Assembly (NCBI RefSeq): GCF_006494375.1
Contig: NZ_VHIZ01000026.1
Coordinates: 16,099 to 80,098 of the forward strand
DNA: 64,000 nucleotides
Direction of reading: 5' to 3'
Origin: Pantoea anthophila
Lineage (GTDB): Bacteria; Pseudomonadota; Gammaproteobacteria; Enterobacterales; Enterobacteriaceae
Made by a program: the position numbers and the translations under genes. Shown in pieces: positions 52,161 through 62,400 of the stretch. Each line of letters opens with the position of its first letter. Position 1 is the stretch's first letter. The notes under the pieces are model-generated. The model had not been told where the DNA came from and searched no databases. It saw nothing but the letters and a program-made list of their open reading frames with translations.

Positions 52161-52189
52161 AGCCTGAACGAAAGTTCAGGCTTTTTTTT
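52161..52189 (+). terminator. Terminator of tRNA-Ser, repeat copy 1
   Basis: AGCCTGAAC-GAAA-GTTCAGGCT stem-loop followed by eight T, just after the mature tRNA 3' end. Confidence 0.93.
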
Positions 52190-52330
52190 GCATATTGCAC
52201 GGAGAGGGGGTGAGAAGCCCCGCCGGGGTTCGACAGCGGGCGCAGCCCGATGGACAGCGGAGCCTGCGACGCTGCCCGCAGGGTGAGCGCAGCGAATCAA
52301 TCCCCCTCTCACCGCCACATTCTGAAGAAG

Positions 52331-52360
52331 AGCCTGAACGAAAGTTCAGGCTTTTTTTTT
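52331..52360 (+). terminator. Terminator, repeat copy 2
   Basis: Identical stem-loop to copy 1 with nine T. Read-through of the first terminator would reach it. Confidence 0.88.
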
Positions 52361-52501
52361 GCATATTGCACGGAGAGGGGGTGAGAAGCCCCGCCGGGGT
52401 GCGACAGCGGGCGCAGCCCGATGGACAGCGGAGCCTGCGACGCTGCCCGCAGGGTGAGCGAAGCGAATCAATCCCCCTCTCACCGCCACATTCCGAAGAA
52501 G

Positions 52502-52528
52502 AGCCTGAACGAAAGTTCAGGCTTTTTT
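52502..52528 (+). terminator. Terminator, repeat copy 3
   Basis: Identical stem-loop with eight T; the third stop signal in series. Confidence 0.88.
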
Positions 52529-52616
52529 TTGCATATTGCATGGAGAGGGGGTGAGAAGCCCCGCCGGGGTGCGACAGCGGGCGCAGCCCGATGGACAGCG
52601 GAGCCTGCCCTCCACA

Positions 52617-52644
52617 ATAAGAAAACCCGGCCGGAGCCGGGTTT
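52617..52644 (-). terminator. Terminator after phoH
   Basis: AAACCCGGC / GCCGGGTTT stem with a 4-nt loop followed by TTCTTATT on the minus strand, 29 bases past the phoH stop. It also caps the repeat array from the other side. Confidence 0.85.
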
Positions 52645-52672
52645 GGGCGCTACACTTCTACTCAATCGAACA

Positions 52673-53461
52673 CTAGCTGTACGCGTGCAGGGTGCGCTGA
52701 CACAGCGCTGAACGCACACAATCCTCTTTGCCAAAGCGCACAATGCCAACCATCTCGTCCTCTTCAAACCGCGCCAGCGCGTCTGCGAGACCAGAAGGCA
52801 CCCCAGCGGGCAAGTCGCACTGGGTAATATCGCCGTTAACAATGACCGTGACGTTTTCGCCCAGTCGGGTCAGGAACATTTTCATCTGCGCGGCGGTCAC
52901 GTTCTGCGCCTCGTCCAGAATCACCACAGCATTTTCAAAAGTGCGGCCTCGCATATAGGCGAAAGGCGCAATCTCAACTTTGGCAATTTCCGGACGCAGA
53001 CAATATTGCATAAAGGATGCGCCAAGACGTTTAACCAGAATGTCATAAACCGGACGGAAATAAGGGGCGAATTTCTCAGAAATATCGCCGGGCAGGAAGC
53101 CCAAATCCTCATCTGCCTGCAGTACCGGGCGCGTAACGATAATCCTGTCGATATCCTTATGAATCAGGGCCTCAGCCGCTTTCGCGGCGCTGATCCAGGT
53201 TTTACCGCATCCGGCTTCACCGGTTGCGAAGATCAGCTGCTTCGTCTCTATGGCATTAAGATAGTGCGCCTGAGCCTCATTCCGGGCTTCAATCGGCAGC
53301 CGGTCGCGCGCATCGCGTGCCATGCCAATCGAATCCAGTCCGCCCATATGCACCAGCGAAGTGACCGACTCTTCTTCGCGCTGACGATGACTCCGTGAGT
53401 CATTGCGAAGCACTCTTCTCGCTTCACGACGCGCTTTGATCACTGCTTTCTGTCTTCCCAT
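52673..53461 (-). CDS. phoH: PhoH family ATPase
   Basis: 262 residues with the N-terminus MGRQKAVIKARREARRVLRN and high similarity to E. coli PhoH. P-loop ATPase: Walker A ATGEAGCGKTW and Walker B VVILDEAQNV; PhoH domains are often linked to RNA metabolism, and E. coli phoH is phosphate-starvation inducible. Here a CTGTCAT half-site lies ~100 bp upstream of the start, but I cannot complete a Pho box. The ATG has AAAGGTG upstream. It is convergent with the tRNA repeats. Confidence 0.95.
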   Translation of the reverse strand: MGRQKAVIKARREARRVLRNDSRSHRQREEESVTSLVHMGGLDSIGMARDARDRLPIEARNEAQAHYLNAIETKQLIFATGEAGCGKTWISAAKAAEALIHKDIDRIIVTRPVLQADEDLGFLPGDISEKFAPYFRPVYDILVKRLGASFMQYCLRPEIAKVEIAPFAYMRGRTFENAVVILDEAQNVTAAQMKMFLTRLGENVTVIVNGDITQCDLPAGVPSGLADALARFEEDEMVGIVRFGKEDCVRSALCQRTLHAYS

Positions 53462-54032
53462 AGTGGCACCTTTCAGTTGGTTTCATTTCCCGTGTCAGGC
53501 CGGTGGCCCGTTACGATTACGTGAACGCTTTAGAGGTTTCAGTTGGCTTCCTTTTAAGCCATGACAGGACAGGATAGTGGGTATGCAGCAGCGCAGAAGC
53601 GTGGCTGAACACCGGATAAAAAAGGAAACGGTAAGACAAAAGAGTTGGTTGAAGGAAGGAAGAAATAACGAGGCAGAATGGCCCTCGCGGTCAGGCGCAA
53701 TCTATTTACTGACAATGACTTTCCATAAAAGACTCGACCCATGCGCGAACTCCAGTGTGATACATCGACACGTCCGATTACGCCTGTTTAATAAAGTGCA
53801 TCATTTTGCTGAACCTTTGCAACAGTAATTTTAACTGCTGGCAAAGGAATTGCTATTCGCGGGTAAGCCTTTATTTTACCACTGCGTGTAAAAATCAGCT
53901 ATTTCAGTCAGTTAGATTATTTTAATTCGGCGAAGCCCCGGCTGATTCTCAGTTAAAACTCAGTCAGTCAGGTTACGGGAAAGAAAAGTCGGACGGCCAG
54001 AAAGCGGGCCGCCCGCAGTGGTTAAAATTTAA
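53462..54032. other. Intergenic region between efeB and phoH
   Basis: 570 bp. It holds the phoH promoter, including near-repeats TTTCAGTTGGTTTC and TTTCAGTTGGCTTCC (53472 and 53538). The right half (53700-54000) is AT-rich. No convincing gene or terminator after efeB; only a weak GC hairpin near 53991-54015. Confidence 0.4.
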
Positions 54033-55313
54033 TCAGGCTTCCAGCAGGGATTGCGCTAAATAATGGCTGGCGTCCGGGACACCCGGCAACGCAAAGAAAT
54101 AACCGCCGCCAAAGGGCCGGATATATTCTTCCAGCGCCTCGCCGTTCAGTCGCCCCTGCACCGTCAGAAATCCGCGCTCCAGATCGTGCTGATAGCAGAC
54201 AAAGAGCAGGCCCATCTCCAGCTGCCCTGACGCCGAGATCCCGGCGGAGTAACTGTAGCCGCGGCGCAGCATCAGACTGCTGGCCGTCTCTGGCGTGCGG
54301 GGGTTAGCAAGGCGAATATGCGCATCCAGCGCAATCACCTGCCCGTCCGGATCGCGGGCATAGTCAGGAACATCATGCTCATGCTGCATCCCCAGCGGAG
54401 CTCCACTCAGCTTATCGCGACCAAAGATGGTCTGCTGCTCGCCCAGCGGGGTGCGATCCCACATCTCCACGTGAAAGCGAATCAGCCGCACCGCCTGATA
54501 GCTGCCATGACGCGCCCAGACCGGTTCATCCTGATCCGCCGTCACCCACAGCAGCTGATTCATCAGGGCAGCGTCGTGCGTATCCGGATTCGCGGTGCCA
54601 TCCTTAAAGCCCAGCAGGTTAATCGGCGTCTCCTGCCCCTGACTGCGTGCCGCGTGGTCAGAGATAAAGCCTTCCCGTCGCCAGCGAACCCCAAGCAGGT
54701 CGGGGGTGTGCTTGATGATATCGCGCAGGGCATGGATCACCGTATCCTGGGTGTTGGCGCAGATCTGCAGCAGCAGATCGCCATGACACTGAGCAGCATC
54801 CAGCGAATCGTTAGGGAAGCGCGTCATCGGCTGCAGTTTTTTCGGCTTATGCGGGGCCAGACCAAAACGCTCATCGAACAGGCTGCTGCCGACCGACACG
54901 GTGATGGTGAGATTATCCGGCGCGATCGTCGGGCCGAGAATGCCCGAATCCATTGGCGGCAGCTGCGGGTTGGTGACGACCGGTGCCGGCCCGCCCGCGG
55001 TAAGAAAGGCGATGCGCTGGGTCAGCAGCCGGAAGAGCCGCTCCAGATCGGCTTTATCACTGCTGAGCAGGTCAAACGCCACCAGCATCATCGATGCCTG
55101 TTGTGGCGTGATAATGCCCGCCTGATGCTGACCATAAAACGGCTGCTTTTGCTGCCGCGCCTGAGGCGTCACTGTACCCGGTGAAAACGTGTCGGCGGCG
55201 GCGGCATGAAACGGGCAACCGCCGGAGAAGGCAGCGGCGCCCCCCAGCAGGCCCAGCCCTTTTAATAAACGACGACGCGCAGGCTGCTGCGCGTCCTCTG
55301 GCTTACGACTCAT
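54033..55313 (-). CDS. efeB: Iron uptake heme peroxidase EfeB (DyP type)
   Basis: 426 residues. Tat signal peptide with the twin-arginine motif [14 protein letters not shown] (~12-25), then a dye-decolourising peroxidase domain with the heme motif GFKDGTANP (Asp) and a proximal His in RFHVEMW-containing region. EfeB works in the periplasm with EfeU and EfeO in iron uptake (or deferrochelation of heme, which is debated). Starts 2 nt after efeO. Confidence 0.95.
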   Translation of the reverse strand: MSRKPEDAQQPARRRLLKGLGLLGGAAAFSGGCPFHAAAADTFSPGTVTPQARQQKQPFYGQHQAGIITPQQASMMLVAFDLLSSDKADLERLFRLLTQRIAFLTAGGPAPVVTNPQLPPMDSGILGPTIAPDNLTITVSVGSSLFDERFGLAPHKPKKLQPMTRFPNDSLDAAQCHGDLLLQICANTQDTVIHALRDIIKHTPDLLGVRWRREGFISDHAARSQGQETPINLLGFKDGTANPDTHDAALMNQLLWVTADQDEPVWARHGSYQAVRLIRFHVEMWDRTPLGEQQTIFGRDKLSGAPLGMQHEHDVPDYARDPDGQVIALDAHIRLANPRTPETASSLMLRRGYSYSAGISASGQLEMGLLFVCYQHDLERGFLTVQGRLNGEALEEYIRPFGGGYFFALPGVPDASHYLAQSLLEA

Positions 55314-55315
55314 GA

Positions 55316-56431
55316 TTAATCCAGACCCAGCGTGCCACGAAGTAAGGAAAGATCTTCCGCCAGGGCGGTGACCGGCCCTTTCAGCGCATTGCGGTCAGCC
55401 GTACTCAGTTTCTCATACGATTCGAAACCGGTTTTCGTGCGGTATTTGCTCAGGATCGCATCCACTTTTTTGAAGTTGGCATCGACCTTCGCCAGCAGCT
55501 GCGGATTGGCTTTGCTGACCAGCGGGCGCAGCAGCTCAACGATTTTCTGAGCTCCATCAATATTCGCCTGGAAGTCCCACAGGTCGGTACGGCTGTAGCG
55601 ATCTTCTTCGCCGGAGATCTTGCTGGAGGCAACCTCTTCAATCAGACCGGCCGCGCCGCCCACCACTTTGGCCGGCGGGAAGGCCAGTTCACTGATGCGC
55701 ACCTGCAAATCTTTCACATCTTTGTTGAGCTGGTCGGCATAGCCCGTCATCCCTTTAGTGCTGTTCTCCGCAAACAGCGCTTTCTCCAGACGGTGGAAAC
55801 CGGTGAACTTAGGATCCTCCGCTTTCTTTTCATAGTCATCTTCACGGGCATCAATGCTGCCATCGAGATCGGAGAAGAGTTCAGCAATCGGCTCAATGCG
55901 CTCGTAATACTGGCGGGTCGGGGCAAACAGCGCTTTGGCTTTCTCGACATCCCCGGCTTTGACCGCATCGGTGAAGGCCTGCGTCTGGCTCACCAGCTGA
56001 TTCACCTGCTCCGTCACCCAGGCTTTATATTGCGTGATCGGGCCTTCCAGCTGCATCCGCGCGGAGGTTGCGCCGGGCGTCGCGCTCTCCCCCGCCTGCA
56101 CAATCAGTTTGCCCTTTGGATTGCTCAGCAGACCGCAGGTCATCTCATATTCCCCGGCCTCCAGATTAGCGGTCAGCTTCTGGCTGAAGCCCGGCGCAAT
56201 GTTTTCACGCTCTTCCACCACCAGCACACCTTTCAGGATCTCCCACTCCAGCGCTTTCTGGCTGTTATTTTTAATCAGAAACTGAGTTTTACCGGCCTTC
56301 ACCGTTAAGCTCATCGGCTCACACTGCCTGTCGTTGACGCTTACGGTAACCTGAGGAACGGCTGCCGCCGCAGAAGCAGAAATCGCCAGCAGAGGAAACA
56401 GCAGTGCCTTGCGGCGGAAACGCATTGTCAT
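55316..56431 (-). CDS. efeO: Iron uptake periplasmic protein EfeO
   Basis: 371 residues. Signal peptide ([19 protein letters not shown]), N-terminal cupredoxin domain ([20 protein letters not shown], ...[12 protein letters not shown]), and a C-terminal M75 peptidase-like helical domain with the HXXE motif ([10 protein letters not shown]). Proposed iron/copper binding lipoprotein-like partner of EfeU. The start at 56431 ([10 protein letters not shown]) matches the family; a second ATG two codons later is possible. Lies 52 nt after efeU. Confidence 0.96.
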   Translation of the reverse strand: MTMRFRRKALLFPLLAISASAAAAVPQVTVSVNDRQCEPMSLTVKAGKTQFLIKNNSQKALEWEILKGVLVVEERENIAPGFSQKLTANLEAGEYEMTCGLLSNPKGKLIVQAGESATPGATSARMQLEGPITQYKAWVTEQVNQLVSQTQAFTDAVKAGDVEKAKALFAPTRQYYERIEPIAELFSDLDGSIDAREDDYEKKAEDPKFTGFHRLEKALFAENSTKGMTGYADQLNKDVKDLQVRISELAFPPAKVVGGAAGLIEEVASSKISGEEDRYSRTDLWDFQANIDGAQKIVELLRPLVSKANPQLLAKVDANFKKVDAILSKYRTKTGFESYEKLSTADRNALKGPVTALAEDLSLLRGTLGLD

Positions 56432-56483
56432 CTCTTTTTCCCTATCACGTTGCGGGCGTAAGATGCGCCCGTTAAAGGTCGTA

Positions 56484-57308
56484 TTACACAGTGGCCGACG
56501 CAGCAGGACGCGCAGGCATAAAAAACAGAATCAGGGCCGGGATCAGGTAGACGAAGTAAAGGGTCACTTCACTGACGCTGGGGGCCTCCTGATAACCCAG
56601 CACGCCTTCCAGCAGGGTGCCAAACAGCGAATGGGTCGATAAGGTATTGCTGAGATCGAAGGCCACATCCTGATAGTGATTCCACAGACCCGCCTCGTGG
56701 AAGGCGCGAATCGCCCCTGCGGCCAGACCGGCCGCCACAAACAGAATAAAGACGCTGGTCCAGCGGAAGAAGTGCGCCATGTTCAGGCGGATACCGCCCC
56801 AGTAGAGCAGCATGCCCAGCACCACCGCCGTCGCCAGCCCCAGCACCGCGCCAATCGGCGGCGCATAACCGACATCCTGCGTAAAAGCGGCCAGCAGGAA
56901 GAAGACCGACTCCAGACCTTCCCGTGCCACGGCAAGAAAGACCATCAGCACCAGCGCCAGACCGCCCCGGCCCGAACGCTGCAGCGCCTGGTCGACCGCC
57001 TGCTCCAGCTCAATTTTGATATTGCGCGCCACCCTGCGCATCCAGAACACCATGGAGGTGAGGATGACGACGGCGATCAGCGCCACGATGCCTTCGAACA
57101 GCTCCTGCTCTTTTTGCGGGAACTCGCCGGTGGTGGCATTGATAAACAGACCCAGCCCCAGGCAGAGTGCCGCGGCGACAAAGACGCCTGCCCACATGGC
57201 CGGAAACCACTGGGTGCGCTGGGTGCGTTTGAGGTAGCTGGCGATCAGGCTGACAATCAGCGCGGCTTCAAGTCCTTCGCGCAGCATGATGAGAAAGGGA
57301 ACGAACAT
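56484..57308 (-). CDS. efeU: Ferrous iron permease EfeU (intact)
   Basis: 274 residues (E. coli 276), oxidase-dependent iron transporter family (Ftr1p-like), about seven spans. The two REXXE iron motifs are both present: [11 protein letters not shown] and [12 protein letters not shown]. The gene is full length, unlike E. coli K-12 where efeU is frameshifted. First gene of efeUOB, under a Fur box. Confidence 0.96.
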   Translation of the reverse strand: MFVPFLIMLREGLEAALIVSLIASYLKRTQRTQWFPAMWAGVFVAAALCLGLGLFINATTGEFPQKEQELFEGIVALIAVVILTSMVFWMRRVARNIKIELEQAVDQALQRSGRGGLALVLMVFLAVAREGLESVFFLLAAFTQDVGYAPPIGAVLGLATAVVLGMLLYWGGIRLNMAHFFRWTSVFILFVAAGLAAGAIRAFHEAGLWNHYQDVAFDLSNTLSTHSLFGTLLEGVLGYQEAPSVSEVTLYFVYLIPALILFFMPARPAASATV

Positions 57309-57368
57309 TGCCAGCCTCTTGAATGTTAAGCAGCGTCAATTAACGGTAAATTCAGGTAAAGTGTAAAC

Positions 57369-57387
57369 GATACCGATTATCATTATC
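57369..57387. promoter_or_regulatory. Fur box upstream of efeUOB
   Basis: On the minus strand GATAATGATAATCggTATC matches the Fur consensus GATAATGATAATCATTATC at 17 of 19 positions, 61 bp upstream of the efeU start codon. Predicts iron repression. Confidence 0.9.
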
Positions 57388-57450
57388 GCTGCGAAAAAAA
57401 CAAGTTGCCGATGGAGATAATTGCATTTTTGAGGCTTTTATCTTTGTAAC

Positions 57451-57482
57451 AAAAAGGCCCGTCCCCTGCGGGACGGGCCTTC
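57451..57482 (-). terminator. Terminator after putP
   Basis: AAGGCCCGTCCC / GGGACGGGCCTT stem with loop GCAG and a TTT tail on the minus strand, 17 bases past the putP stop. Confidence 0.9.
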
Positions 57483-57498
57483 ACTCCTGACGCTCTGC

Positions 57499-58983
57499 TT
57501 ATTTGGTCTGGAACTCCGCCTCAGCGGCGGCAAAACGCTGCTGCGCTTCAGCTGAAGGTTCACGTCCCATCAGGCTGAAGAGCACAATCGCGATGCTGGC
57601 GAAGATGAAGCCCGGGATGATTTCATACAGACCCAGCCAGCCATACTGTTTCCACACCAGCACGGTCAGCGCACCGACAATCATACCGGCCAGCGCGCCG
57701 TTGCGGTTCATGCGCTTCCAGCAGACGCCGAACAGCACGACCGGTCCAAAGGCCGCCCCGAAGCCTGCCCAGGCGTAGCTGACAAGACCCAGTACGCGGT
57801 TTTCCGGGTTAGACGCCAGTGCAATCGCGATCAGCGCCACCAGCAGCACCATCAGACGCCCTACCCACACCAGCTCCTGCTGACTGGCGTTTTTACGCAG
57901 GAAGCCTTTGTAGAGATCTTCAGTCAGGGCGCTGGAGCAGACCAGCAGCTGACAGCTCAGGGTTGACATCACCGCCGCCAGAATCGCTGACAGCAGAATA
58001 CCGGCAATCCATGGGTTAAACAGGATGCGTGCCAGTTCGATAAAGACGCGCTCTGCGTTGTCGTTGACGCCGGTCGCCAGCGTCGGGTTGTTCTGGAAGT
58101 AGGCGATACCAAAGAAGCCAACAGCGACCGCCCCCGCCAGACAGAACACCATCCACGCCATGCCGATGCGACGTGCGGTGCGGATTGAGCGATGCGAATC
58201 CGCCGCCATAAAGCGCGCCAGAATATGCGGCTGGCCGAAGTAGCCCAGGCCCCAGCCGAGCAGCGAGATCACCGCAACGAAGTTCAGCCCTTTCAGCATG
58301 TCGAGATTTTCCAGGCTTTTCGCCTCAATCACCGCCAGCGAATCAGACCAGCCGCCCACCGCGATAATCACAAACACCGGCGTCAGGATCAGGGCGAAAA
58401 TCATCAGGCTGGCCTGGACGGTATCCGTCCAGCTCACCGCCAGAAATCCCCCCACCAGCGTATAAAGGATGGTGGCTGCCGCCCCCGCCCACAGTGCGGT
58501 CTCATAGCTCATGCCAAAGGTGCTTTCAAACAGACGCGCACCGGCAACCACGCCAGAGGCGCAGTAGATGGTGAAGAATACCAGGATCACAATGGCCGAA
58601 ATCACGCGCAGAATTTTGCTGTGATCTTCAAAGCGGCTGGTAAAGAAGTCTGGCAGCGTCAGCGCATTGTTGTGGTGTTCGGTCTGAACACGCAGGCGGC
58701 CGGCGACGATTTTCCAGTTCAGCCAGGCACCGATGGTCAGACCGATCGCAATCCAGCTCTCAGAGATCCCTGAGATGAAGATCGCCCCCGGCAATCCCAT
58801 CAGCAGCCAGCCACTCATATCTGAGGCACCCGCAGAGAGTGCGGTGACCACACTACCCAGACTGCGGCCACCCAGGATGTAGTCATCAAAGTTTTTGGTC
58901 GAACGGTAGGCCACAAAACCGATTAACACCATCCCAAGTATATAAACCACAAAGGTCACCAGCATTGGTGTACTTACACTCAT
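57499..58983 (-). CDS. putP: Sodium/proline symporter PutP
   Basis: 494 residues, 13 membrane spans, SSS family. Strongly like E. coli PutP: MLVTFVVYILGM, NFDDYILGGRSLG, ALSAGASDMSGWLL (Na+/proline-binding TM2), LFESTFGMSYETALWAGAAAT, and NPWIAGILLSAILAAVMST. The ATG at 58983 follows GGAGAGACAG; an ATG four codons earlier overlaps that ribosome site. Divergent from putA, with PutA operator motifs between. Confidence 0.97.
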   Translation of the reverse strand: MSVSTPMLVTFVVYILGMVLIGFVAYRSTKNFDDYILGGRSLGSVVTALSAGASDMSGWLLMGLPGAIFISGISESWIAIGLTIGAWLNWKIVAGRLRVQTEHHNNALTLPDFFTSRFEDHSKILRVISAIVILVFFTIYCASGVVAGARLFESTFGMSYETALWAGAAATILYTLVGGFLAVSWTDTVQASLMIFALILTPVFVIIAVGGWSDSLAVIEAKSLENLDMLKGLNFVAVISLLGWGLGYFGQPHILARFMAADSHRSIRTARRIGMAWMVFCLAGAVAVGFFGIAYFQNNPTLATGVNDNAERVFIELARILFNPWIAGILLSAILAAVMSTLSCQLLVCSSALTEDLYKGFLRKNASQQELVWVGRLMVLLVALIAIALASNPENRVLGLVSYAWAGFGAAFGPVVLFGVCWKRMNRNGALAGMIVGALTVLVWKQYGWLGLYEIIPGFIFASIAIVLFSLMGREPSAEAQQRFAAAEAEFQTK

Positions 58984-59190
58984 CTGTCTCTCCACTTATT
59001 TTTTGATATCCCAGAGAAATCGCCAGCTACCCGCCTGCCGGAACGGGGCAGGACGGGCCGATTGTTTTCGTCAGGGCGTCAGTCATTTCCCAGCGGCGCG
59101 GTATCCTGCCGGAAAGGCGTGGCGCGCACAATGGATTTAACACAGGCGTTACAGTGATTTCACTAACCGGTTGTGAAAAAGTCTCCAGAG

Positions 59191-59378
59191 GTTGCACTCG
59201 CTCACAGTTATCCGGTTGCACCACCGTGTAACCTGCCGGAAACCCGCATTTTATCGGGTCTGCCAACCTGGCGAGGATCTTGCAGCAATATCCGTGCCGA
59301 ATTGTCAGATTTAACAATTGGCGATGTCACAGGGGTGTTAACTGGCTCACATTTAACACGGTTGCACAAAGTTGCAAC
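59191..59378. promoter_or_regulatory. PutA operator cluster between putP and putA
   Basis: Four GTTGCA motifs occur at 59191-59196, 59215-59220, 59361-59366 and 59371-59376 (the last inside palindromic GTTGCAAC). GTTGCA is the known E. coli PutA binding motif. Their placement in the putP-putA divergent region predicts PutA autorepression of both genes. Confidence 0.8.
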
Positions 59379-59434
59379 TTAAGTGATAGTGCAGCCCACG
59401 CCGTATCGAACCACTATTAAGGAGCCTGGAAGTC

Positions 59435-62400
59435 ATGGGTACAACCACCATGGGTGTAAAACTGGATGACGCGACACGTGAGCGCATCAAACTGGCTGCG
59501 CAGCGCATCGACCGCACGCCACACTGGCTGATCAAACAGGCGATTTTTAACTACCTGGGCCAGCTGGAAACCGGGGATGCCGTGCCTGAGATCCCTCTCA
59601 CTGCACAGGCCGCCGCCGAGTCTGACGACATCCAGCCAGAGGAGCTGCATCAGCCGTTCCTTGACTTCGCAGAGCAGATTTTACCGCAGTCCGTGACCCG
59701 TTCCGCCGTGACCGCCGCCTGGCGTCGTCCGGAGACGGATGCGGTGCCGATGCTGCTGGAGCAGGCACGCCTGCCGGCGCCGCTGGCAGAGAAAACCCAT
59801 CAGCTCGCTTATCAGCTTGCCGACAAGCTGCGGCACCAAAAAGGTGCAACCGGACGCGCCGGTATGGTGCAAAGCCTGCTGCAGGAGTTCTCATTATCGT
59901 CTCACGAAGGCGTGGCGCTGATGTGCCTTGCCGAAGCACTGCTGCGTATTCCCGACAAGCCAACCCGCGATGCGCTGATCCGCGACAAAATCAGTAACGG
60001 GAACTGGCAGTCACACCTGGGACGCAGCCCGTCCCTGTTTGTCAACGCGGCGACCTGGGGTCTGCTGTTTACCGGCCGCCTGGTCTCAACCCACAATGAA
60101 GCGAACCTGTCACGCTCTCTGAACCGCATTATCGGCAAGAGTGGCGAGCCGCTGATCCGCAAAGGTGTGGATATGGCGATGCGACTGATGGGCGAGCAGT
60201 TCGTGACCGGTGAAACCATCGCCGAAGCCCTGGCGAACGCCCGCAAGCTGGAAGAGAAAGGCTTCCGCTACTCCTATGACATGCTGGGCGAAGCGGCACT
60301 GACCGCAGGCGATGCCAAAGCCTACCTGCTCTCCTATCAGCAGGCGATCCATGCGATTGGTAAAGCCTCCAATGGCCGGGGCATCTATGAAGGCCCGGGC
60401 ATCTCCATCAAACTGTCAGCCCTTCATCCCCGTTACAGCCGCGCGCAGTATGAGCGGGTGATGGAAGAGCTCTATCCGCTGCTGAAATCGCTGACGCTGC
60501 TGGCGCGCTCCTATGACATCGGCATCAACATCGACGCCGAAGAAGCTGACCGGCTGGAACTGTCGCTGGATATGCTGGAGAAACTCTGTTTCGAGCCGGA
60601 GCTGGAAGGCTGGAACGGAATCGGCTTCGTCATCCAGGCGTATATGAAACGCTGCCCGTTTGTCATCGATGAGCTGATCGACCTGGCTCAGCGCAGTCGC
60701 CGCCGCCTGATGATCCGTCTGGTGAAAGGCGCTTACTGGGATAGCGAAATCAAACGCGCGCAGATGGAAGGTCTGGAAGGCTATCCGGTTTACACCCGCA
60801 AGGTCTACACCGATATCTCCTATCTGGCCTGCGCTCGTAAACTGCTCTCCGTGCCGAACCTGATCTATCCGCAGTTCGCCACGCACAATGCCCATACCCT
60901 GGCCGCCATCTATCAGCTGGCGGGCAACAACTACTATCCGGGACAGTATGAGTTCCAGTGTCTGCACGGCATGGGTGAACCCCTCTATGAGCAGGTGGTC
61001 GGCAAAGTGGCGGACGGGAAGCTGAATCGCCCCTGCCGCATCTATGCGCCGGTGGGGACGCATGAAACCCTGCTGGCTTATCTGGTGCGTCGTCTGCTGG
61101 AGAACGGAGCCAACACCTCCTTTGTTAACCGCATCGCGGATACCTCGCTGCCGATTGACGAGCTGGTTGCCGATCCGGTGCTCGCCGTTGAGAAACTCGG
61201 GGCCAGCGAAGGCGCGATCGGCCTGCCGCATCCGAAGATCCCGCTGCCGCGTGACCTCTATGGCGATAACCGCGTCAACTCTGCGGGTCTGGATATGGCC
61301 AACGAACACCGCCTCGCCTCACTCTCCAGCGCCCTGCTGAGCAGCGCCGCCCACCCTTACCTGGCCGAACCGATGATCGATGGCGAAGCGGGCACCGGTG
61401 AGCTGCACGACGTGCTGAACCCGGCCGTGCCTGGCGATCGCGTGGGTCAGGTGCGTGAAGCGACAGAGCAGGAAGTGTCTGTGGCGCTGGATGCCGCCGT
61501 GAACAGCGGGCCAATCTGGTTTGCCACCCCGCCGCAGGAGCGTGCCGCGATTCTGGAGCGCGCGGCGCAGATCATGGAAGGCCAGATGCAGAAGCTGATG
61601 GGCATTCTGGTGCGTGAAGCGGGCAAGACCTACAACAACGCCATCGCGGAAGTGCGCGAAGCGGTCGATTTCCTCTATTACTACGCCGGCATGGTGCGCG
61701 ACGATTTCGACAATGAAACCCATCGCCCGCTGGGCCCGGTGGTCTGCATCAGTCCGTGGAACTTCCCGCTGGCGATCTTCACCGGTCAGATTGCGGCGGC
61801 ACTGGCAGCAGGCAACAGCGTGCTGGCCAAACCTGCCGAGCAGACGCCGCTGATTGCCGCGCAGGCGGTGCAGATCCTGCTGGATGCGGGCGTACCACCA
61901 GGCGTGCTGCAGCTGCTGCCAGGCCAGGGTGAAACCGTTGGCGCACAGCTGACCGGCGACAACCGGGTGCGCGGTGTGATGTTTACCGGCTCCACTGCCG
62001 TGGCAACCCTGCTGCAGCGTAATCTCGCTGGTCGTCTTGACCAGCACGGCCGCCCTGTGCCGCTGGTCGCGGAAACTGGCGGGATGAATGCGATGATCGT
62101 TGACTCCTCCGCGCTGACCGAGCAGGTGGTGGTTGATATCGTTGCCTCGGCGTTCGACAGCGCCGGACAGCGCTGCTCCGCCCTGCGTCTGCTCTGTATC
62201 CAGGAGGATGTCGCCGACCATACGCTGAAGATGCTGCGCGGTGCGATGGCAGAGTGCCGCATGGGTAACCCGGAGCGCTTCTCCACCGATATCGGCCCGG
62301 TCATTGACGCCGAAGCCAAAGCCAATATCGACCGCCATATTCAGGCGATGCGTAACAAGGGCTTCACGGTCTATCAGGCGGTGCAGGATAATCCGCAGGA

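Larger units (their letters stand above)
52129..52608 (+). repeat. Tandem repeats (170/171 bp, ~2.8 copies) seeded by the tRNA-Ser 3' end
   Basis: Copies begin at 52129, 52299 and 52470; the second is one base longer because its T run is longer. Each starts with an exact 19-nt copy of the tRNA tail (AATCCCCCTCTCACCGCCA), then an intrinsic terminator, then a GC-rich stretch. The third copy stops after GAGCCTGC near 52608. Within each unit GAGAGGGGG, just past the terminator, can pair with the CCCCCTCTC of the tRNA tail. The structure resembles the tyrT rtT repeats of E. coli (178-bp units with 19 nt of tRNA-Tyr tail). Confidence 0.95.

Noticed and set aside
52129..52608. CRISPR array
   Set aside because: The repeated unit is ~170 bp with no short-repeat/unique-spacer pattern, and the repeats derive from a tRNA tail and terminator.
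52129..52608. Prophage or island attachment sites made by the repeated tRNA tails
   Set aside because: The intervals are only 170 bp, there is no integrase, and every copy is followed by the same sequence, which fits tandem duplication rather than att sites.
53559..53580. Pho box upstream of phoH
   Set aside because: One CTGTCAT-like half-site can be read (CCTGTCATGG), but no second half at the required spacing was found.
53577..53828. An 83-residue frame between efeB and phoH
   Set aside because: No ribosome site, no recognisable domain, and it sits in the promoter region of phoH.
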